NCBI GenBank assembly: GCA_963667675.1
Contig: OY763929.1
Span: 2,046,001 to 2,110,000 of the forward strand
Direction of reading: 5' to 3'
DNA from: G963667675 sp963667675
GTDB lineage: Bacteria; Chloroflexota; Dehalococcoidia; Lucifugimonadales; UBA3495
Length of the DNA stretch: 64,000 nt
A program made the position numbers and the translations under genes. Position 1 is the first letter of the stretch, and every line of letters begins with the position of its first letter. Shown here piece after piece: positions 51,465 to 61,119 of this stretch. The notes beneath the pieces were generated by a model that saw only the letters and a list, made by a program, of their open reading frames with translations, had not been told where the DNA came from and made no database searches.

Positions 51465-54400
51465 CTATTGGCCGGAGCGCCGGCCGGACCCCGGAGCGTG
51501 CTGACCTGCCCCTGACTGCCCGTTGGACCCCTGGGCCGACACAAGTTGGGTCGCAACCAATTGAGCGTACAGCCCCTGGCGTTCCAGGAGTTCCTGGTGG
51601 TTGCCCTGGTCGACCAGGCGGCCGTTGTCCAGGACGACGATGCTGTGGGCATCCCGAATGGTCGACAAACGATGGGCTATCACTAAAGTGGTGCGCCCCT
51701 CCATCAATCTCGAGAGGGCCTGGCGGACCTGCTGCTCGTTGACCGCGTCCAGGTGGGACGTGGCCTCGTCCAGCACCAGCACCGGGGCGTTCTTCAGCAG
51801 CGCCCTGGCGATGGATATCCGCTGCCGCTGGCCGCCGGACAACTGCATTCCCCACTCTCCCACCAAAGTGTCGTATCCATCGGGGAAGGACGTTATGAAG
51901 TCGTGAGCATTGGCCTGCCTGGCCGCTTCTTCGATGGCGGCGTCATCGGCATCCTGCCGCCCCAGCCGGAGGTTCTCCATGATGCTGGTGTTGAACAAGT
52001 ACGTGTCCTGGGTGACCAGGGCTATTTGCTCCCGGAGACGGTCCAGTTGGAATTCCCGCAGGTCGTTGTCGTCCAAGAGGATGCGGCCCTGGGTGGGGTC
52101 CCAAAAGCGCATCAACAGGTTGACGCAGGTGGTCTTGCCCGCCCCAGACCTGCCCACCAAGGCAACAGTATGGCCCGGTTGAGCCGTGAAACTCACGTCG
52201 CTCACCGCTTGCGGCTCTCCCGGCCCGTAAGCAAAGCCCACGGTCTCGAAATGAATCGCCGGGGCGGTGGAAGCCCGGCCGTTGTTACCGGCGGGCACTC
52301 CGGGGCCGTCTTCAACCAGCACGGGTTCGTCATGGATGGCGAACAGGCGGCGGGAAGCGGCCAGAGTCTCCATCAACTGCTTCATCGTCCTGGAGATATC
52401 GGCAATGGGGGCGAAAGCTGCTATGGAAAGCACCACGGCCAGAATCAATTGGGGACGACTTATGTCGCCCTGGATTCTGAACCAGAGGCTCAGGGCCAGG
52501 ACGGACAACCCTCCCAGGGCGGTCATGGCCTCAATGAACCCCAACTGGAAGGCCCGCTCTTTCAGGAACCGCAACTGCACTTGGGCAAACCGCCAACCGT
52601 TGCTGACCATCTCAGCAGTGCGGGACCTGCCTTGCCCGAAGGCCAATATCTCTCGCATCCCCTGGATGCTGGCCACCACGTAGGCGTGCAAATCGCCGAT
52701 TTGTCCCCGGACTTCGTCTCCCAGGCGTTCCGACCTTTTCTGGGCAAAGAACGGGCTGAATGCCACGGCCAACAGGAATGGGGCCAGCACCAGGGCCAGG
52801 GGCCAGGCGATTATCGCCAGCGTGACCAGCACCGCCGCCGGGATCAACGCGGCGACGACGATGGGCGTGATGGTATGGCCAAAGAAGAACTCCAGAGTTT
52901 CCAGGTCGCTGCCGACTACGCTGACCAGGTCGCCTGACTTTCTGCGCACCAGGTAGGCGGGGGCCAACGGGTCCAGCTTGGTGTACAGGTCCAGGCGCAT
53001 CTCTGCCAGCAACTTGTAGGCAAGGTCGTGGGACCTCCACGACTCGGCCCAGACGAAGAATGCGACCAGGGGGACGAACACGCCCAGCAACACCAGCACC
53101 AGGGTCAGGCTGCCTCCGGTAATCACCTGGGCCACCAGCAACGCGCTGATGACCGCCAACCCGATGACGGAGCCGTGATGCCCCAAGCCCAGGAAGAAGG
53201 TGAGTCCAAGCTGGGTCCACCAGGGCCTTACCAGGGAAAGCAACCGCGCCCAGACCGTGAACATCCCCAGGTGTCCTGCGGTAGGCATGTCCTCGGCCTG
53301 ACCGGGCGTGGAGAGGCCGACCCGCCCGAGGGCATCCGGTTCGGTCTGCCCGTCCTGCCCGCCGCCGTCTACGGCTTGCCGGTCCAGTATGGCGACGATG
53401 CTTCGATGGGCCGCGGACTCCTGCTGCTGGGCCATGAGGGCGGCGTAGGTCCCTCCCGCCGCCGCCAGTTCCTGGTGATTGCCAGACTCGACCAGCCTGC
53501 CCTCGTCCAGCACCAGGATGCGGTCGGCGTTGACCACGCTAGACAGGCGGTGGGCAATTATCATGGTTGTCCGGCCCTGCATGAGGCGTTCCAAGGCCTC
53601 TTGAATCACGGCCTCGTTCTCGGCGTCGACACTGGACAGGGCCTCGTCCAATACCAGGATCGGCGCATCCTTCAATAGGGCCCGGGCGATGGCGATTCGT
53701 TGCTTTTCGCCGCCGGAGAGCCGCACCGCGCGCTCGCCGACAATGGTGTCGTATCCCGCGGGCAACTCGAGGATGAACTGGTGGGCGTTGGCGGCCCGGG
53801 CTGCGGCCTCCAACTGCTCCTGGGTCGCGTCGGGGTTGCCGAACCGCAGGTTGTCCGCGACGGTGCCGTGGAACAGGTAGGTATCCTGGGTGACCACCGC
53901 CACGTGGCGCCGCAGCAATTCCAACGGCACCTGCGTAATGTCGCGCCCGCCCAACAGCACCCGGCCCTGCTGCGGGTCGTAAAACCGCAGGATCAGGGAC
54001 AACACCGTGGACTTCCCGGCGCCGCTGGCCCCGACCAGCCCCAGGGTCTCGCCCGCTTCCAAAACAAAAGACACCCCACGCAACGCCGGCCGGTGTCCCT
54101 GGTTGTAGGCGAACTCGACGTTCTCGAAGCGAATCTCCGGGGCCAGTTGGCTTACTTCTTCTGCCGGGTCTTCCGGAGACCGGGCGGGGTCCTTGACCTC
54201 TACCGGCGAGTCCATGATATGGAAAATGCCGTCAGCGGCCGCCATGGCCATCAAGCCGGAGTGGTACTGCCTGGCCAGTTCCTGCAGCGGCCGGAACAGC
54301 TCGGCGCCCAGCATGAGCACGATCAACAGCGGCCGCAGTTCCAGCGTCCCGGCTTCCACCCGAAGCGCTCCGGAGACCAGGGCCGCCGTGGTCCCGGCCG

Positions 54401-55160
54401 CGATGCCGAACAGGGTGATGGCGTTGGTGGCGGAGTCGGCAGCAACCACGCCCATGGTGGCCCGGTACAGCCGCCTGGCACGTTCCGCAAGCTGTACCCC
54501 CCTGGCCTTGCTCTGGCCGAAAGCCTTCAGAGTGGCCAGGCCTTGCACCATGTCCAGAAACTCGGAGGCCAAGTTCCCGTAGGCCAGCCGCCTGCCCGCG
54601 CTCTTGCCGCGGGACCAGCGGTGGGAGAGGTACGGCACGAACAGGGTGAATAGAGCGAACCCCAAGAAAATGAAGCTGATTTGGAGGTCGATGACCGCCA
54701 TGAAGATGAATATGAACACCGGCGCGGCGGCGGACACGATGAACTGGGGCAGGTATTTCCCGAAGAAGGCCTCCAGGTTTTCGACGCCGTCGGCCATTGA
54801 CAGCATCACGTCGCCGGTGCGGTTGCGGTCAAAATGTCCCGGCCCCAGGGCCAGTGCGTGTTGATACAGGCGCTCGCGCAGCTGTATCTTCACGATGCTG
54901 GCGGTGTGGTGGCTCATGGCTTCCTGCAGGTACAGCAATGCGCCCCGCAAGACCACCAGGCCCCCCATGGCCAGCAAAGCCCAAATCAAGGCGGAATACG
55001 ACGCGCCGGCGCCCTCGTGTATGACCTTGACGATAACCACCGCGGCCACGGCTAATCGCCCGATGCCGGCGGCCACCGCCAATAGCCCGACCAGGGCCGT
55101 GGCGAATATGCGCAGCCGTACGCCTTCGGTCAGCGCCAGGAGCCTGGGATGGAGGTACAT
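51465..55160 (-). CDS. Fused double ABC exporter, CydDC-like, inside the zinc operon
   Basis: 1,231 residues with two complete half-exporters in one chain. Half 1: membrane part 1-320, Walker A GASGAGKST (377-385), signature LSGGEKQR (481), Walker B ILVLDE (501-506). Linker 590-630. Half 2: membrane part 635-935, Walker A GRSGAGKTT (1003-1011), signature LSGGQRQR, Walker B VLVLDE near 1130. HFDRNRTGDVMLSMADGVE with KYLPQF recalls CydD, the second half CydC. Such exporters move cysteine or glutathione. Both ATP sites look intact. It lies 13 bp after znuA and 25 bp before znuC. Confidence 0.88.
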   Translation of the reverse strand: MYLHPRLLALTEGVRLRIFATALVGLLAVAAGIGRLAVAAVVIVKVIHEGAGASYSALIWALLAMGGLVVLRGALLYLQEAMSHHTASIVKIQLRERLYQHALALGPGHFDRNRTGDVMLSMADGVENLEAFFGKYLPQFIVSAAAPVFIFIFMAVIDLQISFIFLGFALFTLFVPYLSHRWSRGKSAGRRLAYGNLASEFLDMVQGLATLKAFGQSKARGVQLAERARRLYRATMGVVAADSATNAITLFGIAAGTTAALVSGALRVEAGTLELRPLLIVLMLGAELFRPLQELARQYHSGLMAMAAADGIFHIMDSPVEVKDPARSPEDPAEEVSQLAPEIRFENVEFAYNQGHRPALRGVSFVLEAGETLGLVGASGAGKSTVLSLILRFYDPQQGRVLLGGRDITQVPLELLRRHVAVVTQDTYLFHGTVADNLRFGNPDATQEQLEAAARAANAHQFILELPAGYDTIVGERAVRLSGGEKQRIAIARALLKDAPILVLDEALSSVDAENEAVIQEALERLMQGRTTMIIAHRLSSVVNADRILVLDEGRLVESGNHQELAAAGGTYAALMAQQQESAAHRSIVAILDRQAVDGGGQDGQTEPDALGRVGLSTPGQAEDMPTAGHLGMFTVWARLLSLVRPWWTQLGLTFFLGLGHHGSVIGLAVISALLVAQVITGGSLTLVLVLLGVFVPLVAFFVWAESWRSHDLAYKLLAEMRLDLYTKLDPLAPAYLVRRKSGDLVSVVGSDLETLEFFFGHTITPIVVAALIPAAVLVTLAIIAWPLALVLAPFLLAVAFSPFFAQKRSERLGDEVRGQIGDLHAYVVASIQGMREILAFGQGRSRTAEMVSNGWRFAQVQLRFLKERAFQLGFIEAMTALGGLSVLALSLWFRIQGDISRPQLILAVVLSIAAFAPIADISRTMKQLMETLAASRRLFAIHDEPVLVEDGPGVPAGNNGRASTAPAIHFETVGFAYGPGEPQAVSDVSFTAQPGHTVALVGRSGAGKTTCVNLLMRFWDPTQGRILLDDNDLREFQLDRLREQIALVTQDTYLFNTSIMENLRLGRQDADDAAIEEAARQANAHDFITSFPDGYDTLVGEWGMQLSGGQRQRISIARALLKNAPVLVLDEATSHLDAVNEQQVRQALSRLMEGRTTLVIAHRLSTIRDAHSIVVLDNGRLVDQGNHQELLERQGLYAQLVATQLVSAQGSNGQSGAGQHAPGSGRRSGQ

Positions 55161-55173
55161 CTAGGTTCTTCCT

Positions 55174-56220
55174 CTACTGGGGATAGACTGCATTGCTTTG
55201 GCCCTCGAAGACCGGACTGGTGTCAAGTTGTTCCAGGTTCCCGATCTCGCCGGCCAGGGCGGGGACCATGATTTCCATGTTCTGAAGCATCAGGCCCAGG
55301 TAGCTGTGGCGGGGGTCTCCGGGTTCTCCAGGCAGGTCGTCGTCGGCCAGTTCGTCGATAAACTGTGCGCCGGCCTCTCCGGCGATGGTCTCCAATACGT
55401 CGCTGGGAAAGACCTCAGAACCAAAGACCGCCGGGATATTCAGCTCCCTGATCTGGCTGATGAGGCCCACCACATCCCTGACAGACGGTTCGGAAAAGTC
55501 CGACGGCTGCACTGCTCCGATGACTACCATGCCGTACCGTTCAGCGAAGTAGGCCCACGAGTCGTGATAGGTCAGCAGCTTGCGATTGGCGGGCGGTATA
55601 GAGTCCACTGCCGCGGCCACGCCTTCATGCAACGCCATGATGCGCTTGCTGAACTCGTCCAGGTTGTCCGAGTAGTAGCCGGCATTGTCCGGATCCAGCT
55701 CCGCCAATTGTTCGGCGGTCAGTTCGGCATAGCGCAGCGCAAGAAGGGGGTCGGTCCATAGATGGGGGTTGGGATGACCCCCGGATTCGGGGAAGGAAAA
55801 GTCAAAGCGCCAGTCCTCCGGAGAGACGGCCCGGTCGCCCAGGGACAGAATCACCGCATCAGACTTCTTGTTGGCCTGGGCCATTTCCAGCGTAGGTTGC
55901 TCAAGGAACAGACCGTTGAGAACGATCAGGTCGGCCTCGGAGAGCAGCTTGGCAACCGAGGGAGCGGGCGCGAAGGTGTGAGAGTTGACCCCCTCAGGCA
56001 CCACGCCCTCCAACACGATGCGGGTGCCGCCGATGTTTTCCACGATGCTGGTAATTGGTGAAACGGTACTCACCACTCTCAGAGTTCCGGTGTCCGAGGA
56101 CCCGGACGAGCCGCACGCGACGGCTGCCAGAAGCGTCACCGCAATCGCAATGACCGGGACCGCTCTGGCCACACCGCGGGCGGCGACAAGAGCGCGGATG
56201 TCATGGGGCCACATCCTCAT
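55174..56220 (-). CDS. znuA: Zinc ABC transporter substrate-binding lipoprotein
   Basis: 348 residues. A hydrophobic signal ends in a lipobox (TLLAAVACGSS). Metal ligands fit ZnuA: His in EGVNSHTFAPAPS, His in GGHPNPHLWTDPL, His in LTYHDSWAYFAERYG, and an acidic ligand near VFGSEVFPS. No His-rich loop is present. It captures Zn2+ (or Mn2+) outside the cell. ATG 56220 overlaps the zur stop as ATGA, so zur and znuA are coupled. Confidence 0.92.
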   Translation of the reverse strand: MRMWPHDIRALVAARGVARAVPVIAIAVTLLAAVACGSSGSSDTGTLRVVSTVSPITSIVENIGGTRIVLEGVVPEGVNSHTFAPAPSVAKLLSEADLIVLNGLFLEQPTLEMAQANKKSDAVILSLGDRAVSPEDWRFDFSFPESGGHPNPHLWTDPLLALRYAELTAEQLAELDPDNAGYYSDNLDEFSKRIMALHEGVAAAVDSIPPANRKLLTYHDSWAYFAERYGMVVIGAVQPSDFSEPSVRDVVGLISQIRELNIPAVFGSEVFPSDVLETIAGEAGAQFIDELADDDLPGEPGDPRHSYLGLMLQNMEIMVPALAGEIGNLEQLDTSPVFEGQSNAVYPQ

Positions 56221-56666
56221 CGCACCGGGTCTTTGGCTTGTTGGCCGCTTTCCAGGCACCGGGCGCAAATGCCGCTGACTGCGAAGTGCTCCAAGTCAGG
56301 CTCGAAACCGAATTCCGTGATGAGGGTTTCTCGAAACTCCTCCAGGTAATGAGGACTGAGGTTATATGCCCCGTGGCACTCGCGGCACACCATGTGGTGG
56401 TGGCCTCCCATGGCATCGGTCAACTCGTAATGGAGCCGGTCCCCAATTGCAACTTCCGTAACCACTCCCAAGTTGCGGAACAAATGGAGGGTCCGGTATA
56501 CCGTGGCGATGTCCATGTAGGGATAGGCCTCTTTGGCCCGCTGGAACACCTGGTCCACCCCCATGTGACCGTCGCCATGAGCGACTATGGACAGCACAAT
56601 CAGGCGCTGGGGCGTCAACCGGTACCCTTTGCTTCTCAGCGTTTCTACCGCTTCGTCATGTCCCAT
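56217..56666 (-). CDS. zur: Fur-family regulator, probably Zur
   Basis: 149 residues from ATG 56666. A winged HTH (LRSKGYRLTPQRLIVLSIV, YPYMDIATVYRTLHLFRNLG) is followed by GGHHHMVCRECHGAYN and GICARCLE, i.e. two CxxC structural zinc pairs and the regulatory His cluster. First gene of the znu operon, it most likely represses it when zinc is plentiful. The frame is open to 56732 but no better start is seen. The promoter lies just upstream. Confidence 0.9.
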   Translation of the reverse strand: MGHDEAVETLRSKGYRLTPQRLIVLSIVAHGDGHMGVDQVFQRAKEAYPYMDIATVYRTLHLFRNLGVVTEVAIGDRLHYELTDAMGGHHHMVCRECHGAYNLSPHYLEEFRETLITEFGFEPDLEHFAVSGICARCLESGQQAKDPVR

Positions 56667-56704
56667 GTGCCACCCATAGCCATTGCAATCAGTTGCCAGT
56701 ACAT

Positions 56705-56732
56705 ATTCTAGCGCGGTATACGCGGCTGTCAA
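56705..56732 (-). promoter_or_regulatory. Promoter of the zur-znu operon
   Basis: On the minus strand TTGACA (56732-56727) and TAGAAT (56710-56705) with a 16-bp spacer. The spacer contains GCGTATACCGCG, a partial palindrome around GTATAC that could be the Zur site. Confidence 0.7.
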
Positions 56733-56839
56733 GGGAGACGAACGAAACGCGGCAGTAACCTACCCAGCCGGTGCGCGCCATGGTTGCGAGGGTGGAGCGG
56801 TCCTAGGCGGCAGCCGGGGTTATCTGTAGGAGGCAGCGG

Positions 56840-57463
56840 TCACGGGCCAGCCTGGCCCCAACGCTCGTAGGATGTCACTTCTGAAAGAGGCTTCCGTGAG
56901 GTGGGCCCGAAACTCCCCCTGGGATATCCCAACGGCAGGCAGTAGACCACCTGGGCCGAGTCCGGGATGCCCAATAGATTGTGCACCCGCTCTTCCACCT
57001 GGGCATGCAAAGTGGTGATGGTGCCGCCGATGCCCAGCGAACGGGCGGCCAGCAGCAGGTTTTGCGCGGCGGGGATGACCGAAGAGCCGACGCCGCGGCC
57101 CCTGGAGGTGGCGCACAACAATACGATGACGGGGGCCTGCCCGATTTGATCGGCCAGCCGCATAGCCGACCTGCGGGTGTTCTTGCCCGGCGGTATATCC
57201 TCGGGCCCATTAATCCCTTCGTCCCGCCTTTTCGCCCACCAGGCCTCGCGATATAACTCAGCGAACGTAGCCCGGGTATGGAGGTCCCTGATCACCAGGA
57301 AGTGCCAAGGCTGGGCGTTGCCGCCGTTGGGGGCATGGATGGCCGCTTCCAGGATATCCTGAACGTCGGCTTCGGAAATGGGGTCGGGTTTGAACCGGCG
57401 AATGGCCCGCTGGCTGAAGATGGCCTCGCCCAGTTTCATGGACAGGCGGCTTTCGGTGGTCAT
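56840..57463 (-). CDS. Nitroreductase family protein
   Basis: 207 residues: LGEAIFSQRAIRRFKPDPIS, EAAIHAPNGGNAQPWHFLVI, AAQNLLLAARSLGIGGTIT, and FGPTSRKPLSEV. FMN contacts (RAIRRF, PNGGNAQPW) are intact. GGAGAAG precedes the ATG. It is a paralog of the protein at 15587-16195 with the same APNGGN and TSRKP blocks. The reductase substrate is unknown. It is transcribed toward zur but separated by about 100 bp and the zur promoter. Confidence 0.9.
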   Translation of the reverse strand: MTTESRLSMKLGEAIFSQRAIRRFKPDPISEADVQDILEAAIHAPNGGNAQPWHFLVIRDLHTRATFAELYREAWWAKRRDEGINGPEDIPPGKNTRRSAMRLADQIGQAPVIVLLCATSRGRGVGSSVIPAAQNLLLAARSLGIGGTITTLHAQVEERVHNLLGIPDSAQVVYCLPLGYPRGSFGPTSRKPLSEVTSYERWGQAGP

Positions 57464-57560
57464 ATTACTTCTCCGGTAAGTTCAACTGTGGACTGAAGCT
57501 CTGAAATTGGTCGCGGCTGCAGTCTTTGGACATCTACCCCGGTTGGGCAGACCGTGAAAG

Positions 57561-58514
57561 TTATTCAGGGTCCGGCTGCTCGGGGGCGTTGCGCAGGATG
57601 TCTTCCAGCGTCCTGTCCAGCGACGGGTCCAACTCCACGTGCTCCACGAAGGGCGTGAACGTATAGTCGGCAACCGCCCCGTCAATCAATTGCTTGGCGT
57701 CCGGGTTGGACGATGCAATCTTTTCCAGCCGTTCCTTCAGTTCGTTTGACTCTTTATCCCCGCGGTCCCGGAGCTCGGACAGGTCCACCTCCAGGTTGAA
57801 CATGGCCTTGAGTCTCCGCATGATGTCGTAGAAGGAGCGGTGGTCCCTGGTTATGCCGATTTGCTCGTTGTTGGAGGTAACGAAGGGGAACATCGGGGCC
57901 ATGGCGCCGATGCGGAATATCTCCAGGTCCGGGTGGTCGTAATGGGCCAGGGTGACCAGGGCCATGGCAATCGTCGGCCCTCTTCTGCCGTCGCTCCCAT
58001 AGCTGGAGAACTGCATGCCGAACTTTTCCAGGTTCTCCCGCATGTCCGCCTTGCTGTAGACGCAGGTGATTCGTCTCTCTTTCTCCGGCGGAACGGGGCC
58101 GTTGACGCCCTCCACGGCGGCGGTCTGCTTGACGCCCAACTCGACGATGGCCTTGCAAAATGCTTCAACGAAGATATCGACCCGGAACCACGGCTCCTGG
58201 CCCCGGAAGATAATGAGGCCATCGCCCGCGTCATAGAAGTTGTTCTCCCGGTACATCGGCTTGCTGGGCAGGCCGTCCTGGTAAGACGCCAAAGGTCGAA
58301 AGGTGTCGTGGGTCCCGGCCACCTGGAACGGGTAACAAAGGTCCGACACCTCGCTCCCCAGTTCGCCGATCTTCTTAGCCCCCAATTTCTCTATCAGGTA
58401 CCGGGGAAGTCCCCCGGAGATGTTCCCGCCGTCGGACCATTGCCGCCGCCATCCGGCGATGAGGAACCTCGCGTCGGCGGGCTTTTGGTCAAATCTCACC
58501 AATTCGTCGGGCAT
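57561..58514 (-). CDS. PAC2 family protein
   Basis: 317 residues: ARFLIAGWRRQWSDGGNISG, YLIEKLGAKKIGELGSEVSD, and TIAMALVTLAHYDHPDLEIF near the middle, a layout of the PAC2 (proteasome-assembly-chaperone-like) domain. The C-terminal third (LKAMFNLEVDLSELRDRG, KERLEKIASSNPDAKQLI) is helical. PAC2 proteins occur in actinobacteria and chloroflexi with no proven function. AGGAGAG precedes the ATG. No proteasome genes are in the window. Confidence 0.85.
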   Translation of the reverse strand: MPDELVRFDQKPADARFLIAGWRRQWSDGGNISGGLPRYLIEKLGAKKIGELGSEVSDLCYPFQVAGTHDTFRPLASYQDGLPSKPMYRENNFYDAGDGLIIFRGQEPWFRVDIFVEAFCKAIVELGVKQTAAVEGVNGPVPPEKERRITCVYSKADMRENLEKFGMQFSSYGSDGRRGPTIAMALVTLAHYDHPDLEIFRIGAMAPMFPFVTSNNEQIGITRDHRSFYDIMRRLKAMFNLEVDLSELRDRGDKESNELKERLEKIASSNPDAKQLIDGAVADYTFTPFVEHVELDPSLDRTLEDILRNAPEQPDPE

Positions 58515-58668
58515 GTGACCGCTCTCCTGTGCCTTTCGCGAGACCCCGGCGGGCCCGCAGGGCCATTATACCCAATCACCCCGGCTTTTGCTTTGGGACT
58601 ATGCTAAGATTGGGCTTCGGTATCACCAGTTCGATTAGCTGCCGGAATTCGAAGGCAAAGAAGGACTC

Positions 58669-60219
58669 ATGAAATACGACTATATCGTTCTGGGCGCAGG
58701 GTCCGCGGGGTCGATTGTGGCAACGCGGCTCAGCGAGGACCCGCAGGCCTCGGTGCTGCTGGTCGAGGCGGGGCCGGACTATCCCGACTTCGAGCGCCTG
58801 CCCGACGAGATCAAGTACGGTTACGGGACGGCCACCTTTGCCGTGGCCACGGAGCACGACTGGAAGTTTGTGGGAAGGGCCACGCCAAACGCCATAGAAA
58901 TGCAGGTGCCGCGGGGCAAGGTCACCGGAGGCTCCAGCGCCATCAACGGCCAGATGTTCCTGCGGGGAGTTCCCGAGGACTACGATTCCTGGGCAGCGAT
59001 GGGGAATGACCAGTGGAGCTTCCAGAAGGTGCTGGGGTGCCTCCGCAGAATCGAAAGCGACACCGAGTACGGGAGCGGCGACTTCCATAACTCAGACGGC
59101 CCAATAATCGTCAAGCGGTTCAAACCGGAAGAATGGCTGCCGGAACAGCAGGCTTTCTACGACGCCTGCCGGGCCGCAGGCTTCCCCGACAGCCCGGACC
59201 ACAACGCCCCGGACGCCTCCGGCGTGGGCCCCATACCAAACAACAACCCCAACGGCGTCCGTTGGAGCACCGCCCTGGGATACCTAGACCCGGCCCGTCA
59301 CCGCCTGAACCTCACCATACGCCCCAACTGCCTGGTCCGGCGTTTGCTCATCGAGGGAAAGCGGGTGACCGGCGTGGAGGTGGAGAGCGGCGGCGAGAGA
59401 TTCACGGTGGAGGGCGGGGAAATCATCCTCAGCGCCGGGGCCATCGGGTCGCCCCACATCCTTATGCTGTCGGGGGTGGGGCCGGCCGGCAACCTGCACA
59501 GCGCGGGCGTCCCGGTGGTGCACGATTTGCCCGGAGTGGGCCAGAACCTGAGGGACCATCCCCACGTGATCGTGGGATGGCAGACCAAGAAAGAGCACCG
59601 CCTGAGCAGTCTGGACCCCTGGCACCAGGTGGGCCTGCGCTGGACCGCCGAGGGTTCCGACCTGCGCAACGATCTGATGCTGGTCATGATTTCCAACGCT
59701 CCGAGATCGGTGAGCCAAGGCGCCTGGAACCCGGAGCCGGTGGGCGTCGGGATGCTGGCCCTGCTGGACCTGGCCGTGGGGTCGGGCGAGCTGACGCTAA
59801 CCTCTTCAGACCCCGACGTCCAGCCCTTTTTGGACTACCGCTTCATGGAGAGGGAGTTCGACCGGAGGCGCATGCGCGAGTTGGTCCGCACCGCCCTAAA
59901 GCTGGCGGACTCTCCAGTGTTCCACGGTATCATCGAGGAGCGGTTGTCCCCAACCGACGCCGACCTGGCCACCGACGAGTCCCTGGACCAATGGCTGTTG
60001 CGGGAGGCCACCACCAGCCATCACATTTCCGGCACGTGCAAAATGGGACCAGATTCCGACCCCATGGCCGTGGTGGACCAGTACGGGCGGGTGCGGGGCC
60101 TGGAGGGGCTGCGGGTTGCCGATGCGTCGGTCATGCCCGACTGCATCCGGGCCAACACCAACGTGACCACCATGATGATCGGGGAGCGCATCTCAGACTT
60201 CATCCGCCAGGGCCTGTGA
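58669..60219 (+). CDS. GMC family oxidoreductase (choline dehydrogenase-like)
   Basis: 516 residues: FAD motif YIVLGAGSAGSIVATRLSED, KVTGGSSAINGQMFLRG (signature 1), GAIGSPHILMLSGVGPAG (signature 2) and the C-terminal active site TTSHHISGTCKMG with the catalytic His, then RVADASVMPDCIRANTN. It should oxidise an alcohol with FAD, as choline or aryl-alcohol dehydrogenases do. AAGGA precedes the ATG. The following DUF1059 gene, about 110 bp on, may share the transcript. Confidence 0.93.
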   Translation: MKYDYIVLGAGSAGSIVATRLSEDPQASVLLVEAGPDYPDFERLPDEIKYGYGTATFAVATEHDWKFVGRATPNAIEMQVPRGKVTGGSSAINGQMFLRGVPEDYDSWAAMGNDQWSFQKVLGCLRRIESDTEYGSGDFHNSDGPIIVKRFKPEEWLPEQQAFYDACRAAGFPDSPDHNAPDASGVGPIPNNNPNGVRWSTALGYLDPARHRLNLTIRPNCLVRRLLIEGKRVTGVEVESGGERFTVEGGEIILSAGAIGSPHILMLSGVGPAGNLHSAGVPVVHDLPGVGQNLRDHPHVIVGWQTKKEHRLSSLDPWHQVGLRWTAEGSDLRNDLMLVMISNAPRSVSQGAWNPEPVGVGMLALLDLAVGSGELTLTSSDPDVQPFLDYRFMEREFDRRRMRELVRTALKLADSPVFHGIIEERLSPTDADLATDESLDQWLLREATTSHHISGTCKMGPDSDPMAVVDQYGRVRGLEGLRVADASVMPDCIRANTNVTTMMIGERISDFIRQGL

Positions 60220-60329
60220 TGGCCACAGTTGGCGGCCCGCTGGGTAATCGCCTATAATTGTTCGACAGACTGTGGTGGAGCCAGGCCATCGGCTGAACAT
60301 GGCCTCGGGCCAATCGAGGAGATGAGCAG

Positions 60330-60530
60330 GTGATAAAGTTTTGTCGGTGCAACGCAATCCTGTCCTTGGCCCTGAACGAAGCGGGGGAGGGTTGCCGGTA
60401 CGTCGCCAAATCCGAAACGGAAGACGGCGTAGTAGACGACATGATGAATCACCTGTCGACGGTCCACGAAGTCGACGCCAAGGAACTGGTCTGGAACATC
60501 AAGGGGGCGATGAAGTCCACCCGCCGTTAG
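60330..60530 (+). CDS. DUF1059 family small protein
   Basis: 66 residues: CRCNAILSLALNEAG and CRYVAKSETEDGVVDDMMNH, then LSTVHEVDAKELVWNIKG. This is the DUF1059 pattern (C-x-D/N ... ETEEEVLEHVVEHA-like block). The family is unknown in function; its conserved His and Cys suggest a small metal site. The start is GTG with GAGGAG. It is downstream of the GMC gene and followed by a strong terminator. Confidence 0.85.
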   Translation: MIKFCRCNAILSLALNEAGEGCRYVAKSETEDGVVDDMMNHLSTVHEVDAKELVWNIKGAMKSTRR

Positions 60531-60578
60531 CCTTCATCGTAGGCCGGTCTGGCCGCCTCCAAATAGTGTGTACGAGCA

Positions 60579-60620
60579 CAGAGATGCGCTGGGACTTTCT
60601 CCCAGCGCATCTCTGTTTCC
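60579..60620 (+). terminator. Long intrinsic terminator
   Basis: A perfect 16-bp stem: CAGAGATGCGCTGGGA (60579-60594) with its complement at 60600-60615, loop CTTTC, then TTTCC. It ends the GMC-DUF1059 unit. Confidence 0.85.
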
Positions 60621-60691
60621 AAGACGGGACGTAGATCCCTATCCCGTCGGTTGGGACTACCGGCCTACCCTGAGGCGACCGGTGGGAAAGC

Positions 60692-61042
60692 CTAGTCTAT
60701 CCACTCGGTCTCCGTCTCGTCTGTGGGGAAAATCGTGTACAGCCGGGCGGGGGCGCCGGTGTTATTGATCAGCCGGTGAGGGACGCCCGGCGGCGCCAGC
60801 AGGGTATGGCCGGCCGACACTTCCCGGTGCTCGTCTCCCACAACCATCTCGATGCGGCCGTCCAACAGGATGATGGCCTCGTCGGTAGGATGGGTGTGCA
60901 AACGCAGCGCGGAACCGTCTTCCATCACCAATTCGCCCACGGTCAGGTTGGCCGCTCCATCCTCCTTGGTGACAAACCGGCGGGCGCTGCGCCCCTCCAC
61001 CGGGTCGGACAGCGGCTTGGCGTTGTTGTCGATAATTGACAT
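60692..61042 (-). CDS. Cupin domain protein
   Basis: 116 residues from ATG 61042, chosen for GAGGAGGAG; the frame is open much further upstream but reads as noise. The cupin motifs are GSALRLHTHPTDEAIILLDG (HxH with Glu) and SAGHTLLAPPGVPHRLIN. This is the mononuclear metal cupin used by many small isomerases and sensors. It shares a strand with the Lin0512 gene and starts 77 bp after it, so they may be one operon. Confidence 0.88.
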   Translation of the reverse strand: MSIIDNNAKPLSDPVEGRSARRFVTKEDGAANLTVGELVMEDGSALRLHTHPTDEAIILLDGRIEMVVGDEHREVSAGHTLLAPPGVPHRLINNTGAPARLYTIFPTDETETEWID

Positions 61043-61119
61043 GAAATCTCCTCCTCGTCCAGAAATTGGTGTCGTCTGGGGTAGGGCATACGCCGGTGTC
61101 CGCCGGCTATGGGGTACGG

